A stretch of 64,000 bases of DNA from Trichoplax sp. H2 (GCA_003344405.1 NOWV01000018.1:1-64000); one strand, 5' to 3'. Positions 10,944-25,748 are shown, numbered from the stretch's first letter. The notes: generated from the sequence alone by a model not told the origin. Numbers and translations are program-made.

Positions 10944-13558
10944 GAAAGATTTTTTGAGACTTATCCCCATTATATATTGTATGATAGATAACCAATGAAA
11001 ATATTATCAAGCAGTATCGATACAGTGCAAATCCTTAGCTGCTCAATCACTAACTTTTGGAGAAAATATTTCTGATCTTGCTACATCACATAGTCACATC
11101 TATTGGTCTATGCAACTAAATATAAAATATAACAGCGTATATCGTAAACCTCAAAATTTTTGAAAGAAAAGATTATGGGGAAATACTTTCAATATTGCCG
11201 TTTCATTTATAAACATTGGAATTATTAGAAATATTCAAAGTAAATTTAAAGATGGCCTAAAAAATGCTATTCAAATCCTTATAACTAAATTGCAAATATT
11301 GGAACATACTTTAAACGTTGCCTCGTAAAATAATTTTGAAGTTATTCGTTGTAATTAATTTAGATAAGGGTATATCTTTCAATACCCCTAAGATTCTGTA
11401 AAGAATAGTTTGATCATTGTTATGTCATCATAGATAGAATTGACTAATTACGTCGGTGCAAATATGAGATACAGCAAACGATTCAAAAATTCGCTAGATT
11501 TTCGACTACTTTTTCGCGAGAGAACATCTAAAAGTTGCAAATTCATATTATATCTACACTGTCAATACTAAATATAACAATACGCTCTCAGTGCAACACA
11601 AGCTTCTCAAGAGTTAATTGCAAATTTAGAACTAATGATTTAAATGTTGCTAATTTTCACATTCATATTGGATGTATTTACTAAAATTATAATCAATATA
11701 AATTATGAAGATGCATTATTAGTGGAAAATCTTTGCAAGAGACGGCATAGATTAAATTTAAATGATTAACCTAAATTAATAGTCATGCGATAAATTGACA
11801 GAAGAAATCCATTAAAGCATTAATTGGTATTATTCATAATCATTTTACCATTAATATTATCACAATATGATCATTTTTATTTTATATCTATATTGATATT
11901 GTGTAAAATATCGTGTATTGCCGTATAGAGGCGAATTAATCACTGACTTAGATTCACGATACTAATACATGCGATCAGTACTTCGATTGTAATGATGTAG
12001 TAAACTGAGACTTTATTCATAGCAGATTGAACAAATTCCTTACAGGTCATCATAGTATTTTATACACGTACATTAATCCTACTTAGATACAAATATGGAT
12101 TTGTAGGCGTAAATAAGAGAAATACATGTATACTCGTAGTGAAGCATAATTGCATTCAAGTAAATGCCACAATATCAATTAATACGTCTCTTACACTTGG
12201 AATTTAAAATCCTTTATTTAGAAATGTGTATACAATGGAAAAAAGATTGCAACTCTTAACTATACCATAGATTTTAAATAATATATAATCATCCTTATTG
12301 CATTAAATTACAAAAAGTCAAATAAGTTTGTAACGGCTACCGTTGAGATTGTTTATGAATAATTATAATAAAGCAATATTCTCAATCATTTAGAACTTAG
12401 ATCAATATTCTTTCCAGTTATTGACTAGCGTGCTGCATTCATTGATGTCTATCTTTTATTCTTATTAGGACTGAAGAATATACGACATACACCCAGAAAC
12501 TAGAGTAATTAACAGATTGGTAATCAATAAAAATTTACTGTAACTACTGACGGTGGCTACGAAAAGTACTAGCTAGTCCAGGTAACATCAAATAATACAA
12601 TTATAGACGGTCTATCTAATCATATCCACCGTACAATGTAAATGAGAAAGTTTGATCAACTTTTGATTTACCATAGATCTGAAAGTTTATGGTCACTATA
12701 TGAGTAATATTAATCATGATAAGATCAGTGGCTATGATCACGGCGATAGCAGCTCGTATAATAATACGAATGCAGAGGGTACTAGCAGGATCGTAAAAGA
12801 AATAAAATATACATCTATTAAATGCATACGAACATGGATACCGATAATCTTTGTAGTGTTACGATATGTAAACATCGTTACATTTAATTATTGTAAACTA
12901 TAGCTATTGATAAATAATAATCATAGGTAGTAATGAAGATTGACGTTGATATGTGCGAAATTATGATGGGCGATAATGAAAATAAATTAAGTTGGATGGT
13001 AGATGAAATTTGACTGTCAGTATGCCGTGTTGAGATCATATCACTTTGTAAGATTTATGGTAGTGCTAAAACAAACGGTATTAGTCTTGCAACATGCATC
13101 ACTATAAAACTAATTTTCATTGTTATCATCACTTTTAAAAAGTATAATTCCTGATCATGATCATTTGAAGTTGTTTGCGGTATAATGTATGGTTACTAGC
13201 TTCTATATCCATTACTCAGGGATATTGCAGTTAAGTTAAGACACCATATTGACGTAATCAAAACACACTACAAAGTACAAGCTAAACTAGAGTGAATAGA
13301 TCAATTTGCCTACAAAAAAATTCTTACAGCACTTGCGTCTTATTAATTATAGCTCAGGAAATAATCATTTTACTCTTAATGAAAGAGCTCAATGTATGAC
13401 ATCATTAAATCTTTATTTCGAATAGAAATAGACAAATCAATCAACAATTTCATATGAATAATGTTGATCAATAATTATTGACCACAGCGGGTGTGTAAAA
13501 GCAAAATAAGACAATACCTATTATGAAACATTTGCTAATTATATTTATCTCAAGCTAT
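10944..13558. other. AT-rich region without recognised gene
   Basis: About 2.6 kb between the candidate gene at 10175 and the 3' end of ATP5F1A. Short protein-like open stretches occur on the plus strand at about 11020-11160 and 11221-11330, but they have no start, no convincing splice sites and no family I know. TTTATT near 13408-13415 is AATAAA on the minus strand, about 150 bases past the ATP5F1A stop, a candidate poly(A) signal for it. Confidence 0.35.
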
Positions 13559-16779
<3,221 letters not shown>

Positions 16780-17216
16780 TATAAGTCGATATTTCTAATC
16801 ACGGATTAACCGAGAATGGACTACCAAGATGGCGGAAAGGGCAACAAAGTACAGTACGTGCTGTTCCTCAACTGCTTCAGCGACAGTACACGCTGCAGAG
16901 AGATCCGTTTGATGAGAAAGAGCCCTGCAGATTATAGTTGACCACCCGGATTGCGGCGTGGGTCAAACCACTACGCAAGCGTGATAGAATGATGAAACCA
17001 CACATAGACTGTGTGTGAGGTAAAAAAGTTTCTTCATCAAACGAAAAAGTACAGTACAGCACAGTACAAACTACTGTAGCCAGTATAGTATACAGTACTA
17101 CAGTATACAGTACTGTACTGCGCAGTTTCTAGAAGACCTCTATGGTAGTACAGATAGACCGTAAAGGTATTGAACCGAACCGAACCTTTCTCAGGTCTAA
17201 ATTAGTACTGGTACAA

Positions 17217-17255
17217 CTGTACTGTACTGTACACTCAGTGTACAGTACTGTACAG
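17217..17255. repeat. Near-perfect inverted repeat in the ATP5F1A/HAX1 promoter
   Basis: Two 19-base arms (17217-17235 and 17237-17255) around a single C pair at 18 of 19 positions. Built wholly of CTGTACT/AGTACAG words. If transcribed from either strand it would fold into a tight stem; as DNA it could form a cruciform. A second, looser inverted run follows at about 17285-17325. Confidence 0.7.
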
Positions 17256-17730
17256 CTGCCAGCTGTACCGTCGCTATAGTCATATGTACGGTACAGTGTA
17301 CAGTACTGTACTGTACAGTGGTTGTTCGACAACGGCACATACTGTACACTGTACGTACAGTACGTTGCAGAGCTGGGTACAGTAGACTGACTACAGCACA
17401 GTAGGGTGACACGTTCACTCGCTCACTAACCAAACCTTCGACAGGTGTAACTGTAAGTACAGTCTTTACGGTACTGGATGATTCGAGCACGTGCTGCGTA
17501 CCACGCATACTATAGGCAGTACAGTACAGTATCGTACGATAAAAGCTGACGCTGTCTGGTCTTGCTGTGCGATGCAATCTTGCTCCATCAAACACTTGTA
17601 GTTCTGTACTGTCCGTCAGTAGGCCATATGAACAAGGTGATCCTGTTGCTGCGCAATCTTGCAATGTCCAGTACCGTTTTAAATAATGTACAGTACACTG
17701 TACTGTACGCTCGTGTGTAAAAACGACTGT

Positions 17731-17862
17731 ACTGGGCGTAGCGGACCGAACCAGACCGGACTAGTCGGAAAAAGGACAGTACTAGACAGTACGCCGAACT
17801 CCTACTCTACTGGGCGTGGCGGACCGGACCGGACCAGACCGGACTAGTCGCAAAAAAAGGAC
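17731..17862. repeat. Duplicated GC-rich box upstream of HAX1
   Basis: Copy 1 at 17731-17777 and copy 2 at 17809-17862 share ACTGGGCGTRGCGGACCG, then CCAGACCGGACTAGTCG, then an A run. Copy 2 has extra GGACC units. These are the most CpG-rich stretches of the window and end about 120 bases before the HAX1 start, so they may be core promoter elements. Confidence 0.6.
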
Positions 17863-17984
17863 TGGGACACAGGGTACAGTACTCAAGATAAACGGTACTG
17901 TACTCAATTTACCGAATGTCCAAATCGTAAACAGTCAACATTTTGTCGTCCTTCAAGTGATGTTAAATAGTTGAAAAAGTGATC

Positions 17985-19788
17985 ATGACGTTAATGGACG
18001 CTTTTCGATCATTCTTAGGGCTTGATGAACACAAATGGAATCCACAGTAAGTGATGCAGATCCATACAGCAAGCTAATTTCCTAACATACGTACCTCTGT
18101 AATTTTGACATCCATCGTATGTACAGTATGATGCAATGTTGAGATATTGATTTTTTGTAAAAGTCCCTCAATCAGTATCAGTCTTATTGTCTGACCATGA
18201 CTAAAATGAAATACGTAACTGATGATGCAGTATGTCGGTAGAAAATATTACAACTGATATCTTGATTGTATTCGTCATGTATTAATTAGAAAAGTTGGGA
18301 CACTGTACGCGTAAATCTGGATAAGTGATCAGTAGAATCAAATGACGATATTTTGCTATTGGTCAGTCATAGATTACAAGTATACATACGTCAATATTGT
18401 CTTAATAATCCACAGCTCAAAATGGCAGAACTGCATTTGCTTGAACTGTACAATGTTGTGTTTTGCTACTACTTCCCTAATACGACGTATTTCTAGAATT
18501 TATCTTGAACTTTGCAATTGGTTACCTGCGAATTGTAGCATGTTTTATAAAGAGCGAGCGAGCATTTTGAAAACATTTCCAATGATAAATTAAATTAAAA
18601 TTACTAGATACGCATACGCGTATGCTTGCTTTTCTTACATTTGCAATAAGCAATCAATACTGCTGTTGGTGTTGTTATACTGTACAGCATCAGCTAGACA
18701 CAATTTATAAAACGATCTGCCGTAATGACTACTTCATCAATTTTTATTTTTCTCTTTTTATACGTAGCGACATCAGGAATAGATTTGAAAATGAATTTAA
18801 CCAAAATTTGTCCACTCTTGAAGAAGAATTTGAAAACCAAATGCGAATGGCAGATGAAATGTTGAAAGGTTTATTTTCAAATCGATTCTCCTTCCAAAAC
18901 CCGATGGATGCTGAATCTGGTCAACCGGAGTCCTTCATTTTTTACGGTAAAGTAGATACAATGCATCTTGCATATCACAATTTAAATGGATTATGACTGT
19001 GGACCAACTCTGTGTAAGATGGTGCTACCTCAAAAATCGATTACATTTCAATAATATACTACTGTAGTTGCTGTATCATTTTCTAAATGCGTAATTATAT
19101 GAATGAGATATGTCTAAAACTCAATTGAGTAAACATAAATGTTTCAAATTTCGATATAGATGATGGCAATAATCAGCAAAACAATGGTAATTTAAGAGAT
19201 CACGTACTGAAACCTGAATCGAAAAATGATCGCCTGAGTGCATTACCACCACCAATTCAACAACATCCTCCTTCAGTAGATGGGAATGGAATATTCCCCA
19301 AAATATTTCGATTTAATCAGGAAAAGCAGGATATTGATTACGATGAAAGTGTACAAGACAATCGGCATTTATTAAAGGGTTTGATAGGCGATGAAAGTAA
19401 TGGTCCTACCGATCTAAATCGACAACCAAAATCTTGGTTTTCTTCCAACAGTATTTCCTTCTCTACAATTACTAAACCAGACGGTAGCTCTGAGACAAAG
19501 CGTGTTGAACGAAATTCTAATGGAGACGAAGAAATTACGGTAACTCAGTCTTTCGGAGATCAGTCCTATACATATAAGAAACGTATCAAGGCTGATGGAA
19601 GCTCAGAAATTAACGAAGATTTTGTTAATGTTGATCAAGACAAAATGAGTGAGATTCGATCAAAGTTTTTTCCGAAACATTTAAACCAAGGAAAATTAAA
19701 AGATTCGGTTATGAAAGAGAGTACTGACGATCGGACCTTTAAATCGATACTATTTCCGAAGCTTGTTGACAGATTGTTTGATGATTAA
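17985..19788 (+). CDS. HAX1: HAX1-like mitochondrial protein
   Basis: Homologue of HCLS1-associated protein X-1, which in vertebrates acts in mitochondria on protein quality control and cell survival. Three exons: 17985-18046, 18768-18946 and 19160-19788, 289 residues (human 279), phases consistent. The N terminus MTLMDAFRSFLGLDEHKW resembles human MSLFDLFRGFFGF. The middle is acidic and Gln/Asn-rich, with a possible coiled region (NRFENEFNQNLSTLEEEF). The C-terminal block QPKSWFSSNSISFSTITKPD followed by GSSETKRVERNSNGDEEIT aligns with human QPKSYFKSISVTKITKPDG and EERRTVVDSEG. The Ser-Asp-acidic centre is poorly conserved, as is usual. An alternative start at 17994 would drop three residues. 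It shares a divergent promoter region with ATP5F1A, another mitochondrial gene. Confidence 0.82.
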
Positions 19789-19993
19789 CTTCATTAGAAA
19801 ATATCATACTAAATTGGAGTTTTCTATGTTATAGAAAGCATGATTCGTAAGATTTATACATTTTTTGCCACCTTCTCTGAGGAAAAAGTACCCTTAATAG
19901 ATTATTAATAGTAATAATTTATTTCTGACCGATTTCTTAAGTTGATGTTACGTAAAGTTTCAGTCCTATGATGAATATAATATTCTCTCATAG

Positions 19994-20211
19994 GAGAAGC
20001 ATATGGAGCTTCTTTCGATGAAAAATTTATAAATCATTCTACAATTATAGACAAAAACATTGATGGTTCTGTTTATAATCTTACATTTTGTACTTATCGA
20101 TACATCACGCACGTCATTGAGAATGGAAAATGGCATATTGTAAAGATGAATATGAACCTGATTTACAATGTTATTTTATTAACACAACTAAATTTATTTC
20201 AATATGCATAG
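19994..20211 (+). pseudogene. Orphan exon-like open frame after HAX1
   Basis: An open stretch of about 70 codons after a CATAG acceptor-like site, ending in TAG at 20209-20211. It reads EAYGASFDEKFINHSTIIDK, then NIDGSVYNLTFCTYRYITHV, then IENGKWHIVKM, which looks protein-like rather than random AT-rich sequence. There is no start codon and no recognised partner exon. A GTAAAG donor-like site follows WHI. The second copy of the surrounding duplication lacks this frame. It may be a relic exon or chance; I do not recognise a family. Confidence 0.25.
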
Positions 20212-21058
20212 TGCATGTAACTCTATTCAAAATTCTATTTCAGTAGCTACTCGCATAATCAGTACTAGATCGAAAAAAATAAATTCATTATGTCATTAAT
20301 CATATTAAACTGTACCTTTGAGTAATAAAACGTGCTACAAGTAATTTATACGATTTATGTGATAATTTCATTGAAAGTAATTGCAGAAAACTTTAACTGG
20401 AGTCAATCAATAAATAAACATTAAATAAGAATATCATATACAACGAAGGAAATATATCGATGATCTTGTTTCAGAAGTTAAACCGAAGCTACAAGTGTTA
20501 AGCTATATCAAGAAAATTGCTGTCCTGCAATAATATCTATCTACTCGTATTTGTAGGTATTTTTACATATACAATATATATATATATAATCAAGTAGCGT
20601 AGTATTCATCGAAAGAAAATATCTATGTCGACTACAAGAATCATTTGATTAAACTAGATTTCTTACTCCTAAAGTATCGCAGTTCTATTATGCTACCTCG
20701 AGAAATTGGTTGACATACGAGTACATTCCTACACTAACGGTAGGATTAATGTTAACCACACTGCATGTCCAATCGTAAACCCAACAGTACTAATGAAGAC
20801 CTTTATTCCGATTGGATTACACCCTACTAGAAATTAAAATTATGACTGTTAGATTTATACCTGTACTACCTTCTATAAGGAAAAAGTATCCTTAAGAAAT
20901 TATGTAATTGTTAATAATAGTAATTTATTTTCATCATGTTACGTCTTGTCACTTATTGATGCATAGTAAATTTGTATTGGGAGTGAAAGATGGTATTTAT
21001 CATAGTATATAGATAAATGGTCAACCTAATTTGCTATATATTAGTTTATTAACAGAAC

Positions 21059-21632
21059 TGAGTATAATTCAACACTACATGATGTTTACAATTCTATTTC
21101 AAATTCTATTTTACTGGTTATAATATAAAGTAAAGTAAATCTATACGAGATAATGTAAGTAATCATTTCGTCGTATGTCATTGCAGAAGTTTTAACAACT
21201 AAGAATCAATCAATAAATAAACAGTAACATCGATGCATGTACGACGAAGTAAATCTATCAATGATCTTGTTTCAGAATCTTAAACTGAAAGCTTGAAGTA
21301 TGTATTAAGCTACGTATATCAAGTAAACGCCTGTCCTATAATGGCTGAGTATAATTCAACACTACATGATGTTTACAATTCTATTTCAAATTCTATTTTA
21401 CTGGTTATAATATAAAGTAAAGTAAATCTATACGAGATAATGTACGTAATCATTTCGTCGTATGTCATTGCAGAAGTTTTAACAACTAAGAATCAATCAA
21501 TAAATAAACAGTAACATCGATGCATGTGCGACGAAGTAAATCTATCAATGATCTTGTTTCAGAACCTTAAACTGAAAGCTTGAAGTATGTATTAAGCTAC
21601 GTATATCAAGTAAACGCCTGTCCTATAATGGC
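21059..21632. repeat. 287-base tandem duplication, nearly identical
   Basis: Copy 1 is 21059-21345 and copy 2 is 21346-21632, abutting with no spacer. I count three differences between them (about 99% identity), so the duplication is recent or a residue of assembling two haplotypes. It lies 275 bases upstream of the SIRT6 start codon. Confidence 0.9.
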
Positions 21633-21906
21633 GTCTATCTTATATTGGATATCGATGAATCTGCAAGCAGAATATGAGTACTGTTCTTTGGACGTAGGTG
21701 GATAAACTTTTAGGGGTACAGTAAGGAAATTTAGAATTGATAGAGACATTGTACTGTTGGTCGAACTACGGTACCCAGCACTGTTTTACTGTACTATACT
21801 GTACTGTACAATACTGCAGTACTATGGGTTGCTATGGGCACCTTAGAGAACAACTGGCAAATTTAAAAAATATTTTTCTCATTCATTCTTGAAATATGAT
21901 TCAACT

Positions 21907-24406
21907 ATGTCAGTAAACTACGCAGAAAATCTATCTCATTATCCAAACAAGGGTAAATGTGGCCAAGCCGAGGTAAGAAACCTGTTGATACTACAGTACT
22001 ACGTAGTAGGGATACAGCAAAAGACAGACTGACCAGTTCACGATTCATAGTATTACAAAGGTTTGAGACCTTAAAACTCACAGTCAGCGAATGAAAGTTA
22101 ATCTAGCAAAAATCAAAATGCTTCAACAGAGCTGGGAACTTGCTGTATTACTTATAGTTTATACGTTCTACTTTCAATCCACTACTTTTCCATAACTGTG
22201 CAACAACGCTAAACTACGCTCGATATTGTGCATTGATGTAATAAGTGCTTGCTGCCGCTTTCAAAGCTGTTAAAGATTAAGTAATTGTCATCACTTCATT
22301 GATATGCGATGCTGTTTACGTAATGTTATATTTATTACTAAAGTACAGCAGCTTTACTATTAACATAAGATATTGTTAACAGTACGAGTAAATATAGACT
22401 ATGTGTTTCAGATCTTGAAGGCTTAATACCCCCATCGAGTAAGCGATAATACCACTATGCTAAAAATTTCGATATTATCTGTTGTTCTCTTAGATATTTG
22501 ATTCCACCGAAGTACTACAAAGTAAAATTAAACAACTGGCAGAAATGATTAAAGCCAGCAAGTATATTGTAGTACATACTGGTGCAGGGATCAGCACCAG
22601 TGCTGGAATACCCGATTTTAGGTGAGTGATAATTAATAATACATATATTGGATAGCCTTTAGCTAACAACTGTAACTGTAATTGAACGAGTAATTTATTA
22701 TCACTAATCTTGTGGTAAATGCTGCCTTTTATTGACGAGTAGAGTAGGTTTATACGCGTAATGTTCTATTTTAAAATAAATAAATGATATTGTAACAAGT
22801 TCGATAATAATCGCCTTTTCTTGCACATTAAATTCTCTATCCAAAAACCCTGATTTAAAACATTCAGTCTGTAAGGTACAGTACAATTAAATTGGATTAG
22901 GTACAGTACTAGCAAAGAAACACTTGCAGTACAGTAAATCTAGAGAGCAGGTATCATTAGGCAACCAATTACTTCTATTGATCAATTTTAAACTGCTCCT
23001 CTCAGGGGCCCTCGAGGCGTATGGACATTAGAGGAAAAAGGCAAAAAACCGGAAATAAATATTACATTCGAAACTGCTCAACCTACTTTAACACATATGG
23101 CAGTAGTCGAACTAGCCAGAGCTGGCATTGTGAAATATGTAATTAGTCAGAACGTTGACGGTTTACATTGGAAATCTGGCCTCCCAAGGTAACATCTAAT
23201 GTGTTTAAATTATTTTATTTCACTACTGATTCATAACAAGTATCACTTGGCTAATACTTCAGTAAAAGAAATTGTGATTACTATAACTCGTAGTTAATAA
23301 CTATCACGATTCATTCTGTTATATGCGTATAGTGCAAACATGAAGTACCGGAAATTTAACTTACTATGTCATTCTTATTGCCCATAACAGAAACAAAGTA
23401 TCGGAACTCCATGGAAACATGTTTGTTGATAGATGTGATAGATGTTATCAAGAATACTGTCATGCTCATGCCTCAGTTACCGTTGGATGTAAGAAGACAG
23501 GCACAAGATGCACTCGTAACGATCGATGCAGGTAAATTTGCCTATCCACGATACACTGACATGTCGTAATTGTCATAATTGCACACTATCATTGTCTTTT
23601 TGGCTAAAATTGCCTAGCAGATCCGCTAAATGCTGATACATATCATCTAAAATCATCGTACATGATTTGTACCTTAATTCTTTTTATTTTTACAGAGGCT
23701 ATATAAGAGATACAATATTAGATTGGGAAGATTCTCTTCCAGAAAAAGACCTACTCTCAGCTGAAGATCATCTAAGGTGATATATCACGTAAACACAGCT
23801 CCGAGCCTTGCCTTTGTTGAAACCTTAGTTTTGTCATCTAAGTTTCACATAGAACGAAAGTTGTTCCGTTGCGATACCAAATGAATTATGTTCCTAGTCA
23901 ATTTCATTAACGTATTAAATATAATTCATGGCGTACTGTTTTTAGGCGATCTGATTTATCTTTGTGTTTGGGTACTTCACTCCAAATTAAACCGAGTGGA
24001 GACTTGCCTCTGCTAACGTTAAAGAACAACGGGTGCATAGCGATTTGTAATCTACAACCGACAAAATTGGTAAGGCTAACTACTATCAATATTTAAGAAT
24101 ACGTTTCTCTAATATATTAAATCTTGTAAACGAGACTTCTGAACATTTTTCTGAGCTTTTATATTTATAATAACATGTATTACTGGATAGGACAAAAAAG
24201 CGTCATTATGTATCCATGGCTATGTTGATCAAGTGATGATCGGTGTTATGGACGAATTGGGTTTACCGATACCAAAGTATTCACCAATGATAACAGAAAA
24301 TCTATTAAAAAGGAAATTCGATTGTATCAAGGAAGAGAGGCTCGTGGATGGAGAACCTGATAATAAAAAAGCTCTCACCAATCACAAGCGTCCGTCCGGA
24401 TGCTAA
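21907..24406 (+). CDS. SIRT6: NAD-dependent deacylase sirtuin-6
   Basis: Class IV sirtuin acting on histone H3 in chromatin, with roles in DNA repair and glycolytic gene control in mammals. Seven exons: 21907-21972, 22494-22621, 23006-23188, 23391-23531, 23696-23776, 23946-24069 and 24191-24406, 312 residues (human 355). Exon 1 is SIRT6-specific ([19 protein letters not shown]). NAD-binding GAGIS is at 52-56, [13 protein letters not shown] follows, QNVDGLH at 113-119, and the catalytic His in ELHGN is residue 133, as in human. Zinc ligands are Cys141, 144, 166 and 172; the second pair is five residues closer than in human (166 and 177). Later blocks [27 protein letters not shown] and ICNLQPTK are conserved. 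The long Pro-rich human tail is missing; the tail is short and basic ([13 protein letters not shown]). An AATAAA at 24719 may end the mRNA inside the RPP14 3' end. Confidence 0.97.
22873..22936. repeat. GTAC words in SIRT6 intron 2
   Basis: Three spaced GGTACAGTAC or CAGTACAGTA words within 65 bases, in the intron between SIRT6 exons 2 and 3. Sparse compared with the promoter tracts. Confidence 0.35.
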
Positions 24407-24758
24407 AATCAAAGATGAAATTTTTATATATATTATTAACAAATTCATTAAGCTACTCTTCGTGATATTCATGAATGTAAATAACTTATTTGTAGTTACC
24501 TCACGTTTAGTCCCTACTACAAACGGCCAATGACATAAGATAGGGAGATACCTGTGTATAGTAATTAAAGTTATTTGTTCCGATGTAATGGACAAAACGA
24601 ACTGCATCTATATACGACACGATCTAATCATCGGTACTACTACATTTTATACAGTACACCGTTGTTCCCAATTTTGCAATAGGTACTAGATATTCCATAT
24701 TTATCTTTCGATCTGATTAATAAAACACTATTATTGAACTTCTTCGGGCTTGCTATAG
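24407..24758. other. Convergent spacer between SIRT6 and RPP14
   Basis: The 352 bases hold both 3' UTRs. AATAAAA at 24719-24725 on the plus strand is the nearest SIRT6 poly(A) signal and lies only 34 bases from the RPP14 stop, so the mRNAs probably overlap. The 61-residue plus frame at 24348-24533 and the minus frame at 24305-24607 are other-frame readings of SIRT6 exon 7 and its flank. Confidence 0.45.
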
Positions 24759-25748
24759 TTACAGAAAGTCCTCATTAGAGCTTACCTGCAAAATTCTGAA
24801 AGCACATTCATAATCACCGTACGTGCCGGTTAGTGTAAGTGAGCTCCAGACCTTGACAGCATCTCTATATAGAATGGAATAAAGAAATAAGGCAGGGATC
24901 ATCACACTGTAAACCCCAAATCTATGGCGATGCAATTATACGAATTGTAATCAGGTACAATCTGTAAATGCATCTAGTAACCCAATTACACATAAATGGA
25001 TTGTTGTTAAATTACTTCAATAAGTATACGCCGACCATCTATACAGTAAAATTACTTATTCGTATATCATATTGCAGAATGATTAGAAAGTACAGTGCTG
25101 TATTTCATAAGATCGTTAAATTTTGACCTGGTTATGAACTAAGCCGATAGACAAAAATGTATAAATATACGCGTATGCGTATATTTACGCAGGTACACAG
25201 TGCCAAATAGCCATAGAAAGATACACGAATACTATTCATTGAATAGTCTAAATTTATATTAATAGCGAAAGGCAACTAATTCGTTTCAAGTGACCTAGAT
25301 TTCGTACGTAAGATGGCTTCAAGTTTGCTCTGATCATACTTCAAGACATCAACAGTCATTATAGAGCCAATCTTAAATACAACATTACAGAAAGTACGTC
25401 AAAAGCTTAAAGAATGGATGATCTTTGCGTATTCACAAGTATAAGACGAGATAATATAACGTACCTCTCCGTACACAGACTGCAGGCACGAAATAATGAT
25501 GGATTTAAACCCCTTTTCATCATCTACAGTGACAGATCTGTCAGTAAATTCCCTAGTATCTCAACAGAAAGAGAAGATTAAGTTACACTTAGAAAAACAT
25601 GCAATACTATATACTGTATGCCCAAGTTACGTTTAGCTGAAAAATTGATTCATTTGCAATGAGTGCAATCTCGATTATAAAGTTGATCTTCCAGTTCTTA
25701 CAATTTCACTTTAAGATAAAAGAATTCACAGCTACAATTTATCTTCAT
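24759..25748 (-). CDS. RPP14: Ribonuclease P protein subunit p14
   Basis: Subunit of nuclear RNase P, which trims the 5' leaders of tRNA precursors. Four exons on the minus strand: 25748-25702, 25552-25465, 25371-25295 and 24864-24759, 105 residues (human 124). Matches: EFFYLKVKLEF (human YHYMKVCLEF), the FKSIIISCLQSVYGE helix (FKQLLISAVKDLFGE), TVDVLKYDQSKLEAILR (PLDILTYEEKTLSAILR), and AVKVWSSLTLTGTY then ECAFRILQVS (LVKLWSSLTLLGSY, KCAFRVIQVS). The last exon reads past a GTAAGC just after RILQ; I kept it as coding because QVS matches human. The exon 3 donor is GTCACT, a poor match, chosen because the joined length equals human exactly; a GTACGA donor at 25306-25305 would need a shorter join. 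In vertebrates the RPP14 mRNA also carries the HTD2 dehydratase frame downstream; here SIRT6 is there instead. Confidence 0.85.

Larger units (their letters stand above)
16780..17984. promoter_or_regulatory. Bidirectional promoter region ATP5F1A/HAX1, largest GTAC tract
   Basis: About 1.2 kb between two divergent start codons. From 17040 to 17900 the sequence is dominated by overlapping CTGTAC, GTACAG and GTACTGTAC words, with interspersed CpG-containing stretches that contrast with the AT-rich surroundings. It contains a near-perfect hairpin at 17217-17255 and a duplicated GC-rich box at 17731-17777 and 17809-17862. The long minus-strand open frame at 17197-17664 is a by-product, since repeated GTACAG words carry few stops. 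Promoter function is inferred from position. Confidence 0.6.
19789..21906. repeat. Nested segmental duplications downstream of HAX1
   Basis: Two related blocks follow HAX1: about 19860-20545 and 20870-21345. They share the landmark CCTTCTNTNAGGAAAAAGTA near their starts, TTATTAACANAACT further on, and TCAATCAATAAATAAACA then ATGATCTTGTTTCAGAA near their ends, in the same order, with much divergence and a deletion in the second. The end of the second block was then duplicated again as a 287-base tandem. Bases 21633-21906 are the SIRT6 upstream region with a GTAC tract at about 21720-21830. Confidence 0.65.

Noticed and set aside
12700-12903. Plus-strand frame of 67 codons
   Set aside because: Asn/Ser-rich start then AT-rich tail; no acceptor, donor or family, and length is within chance.
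17197-17664. Minus-strand open frame of 155 codons
   Set aside because: It is built from GTACAG/CTGTAC repeats that carry few stops and sits in a divergent promoter. The translation is repetitive Thr/Tyr/Cys/Val with no domain.
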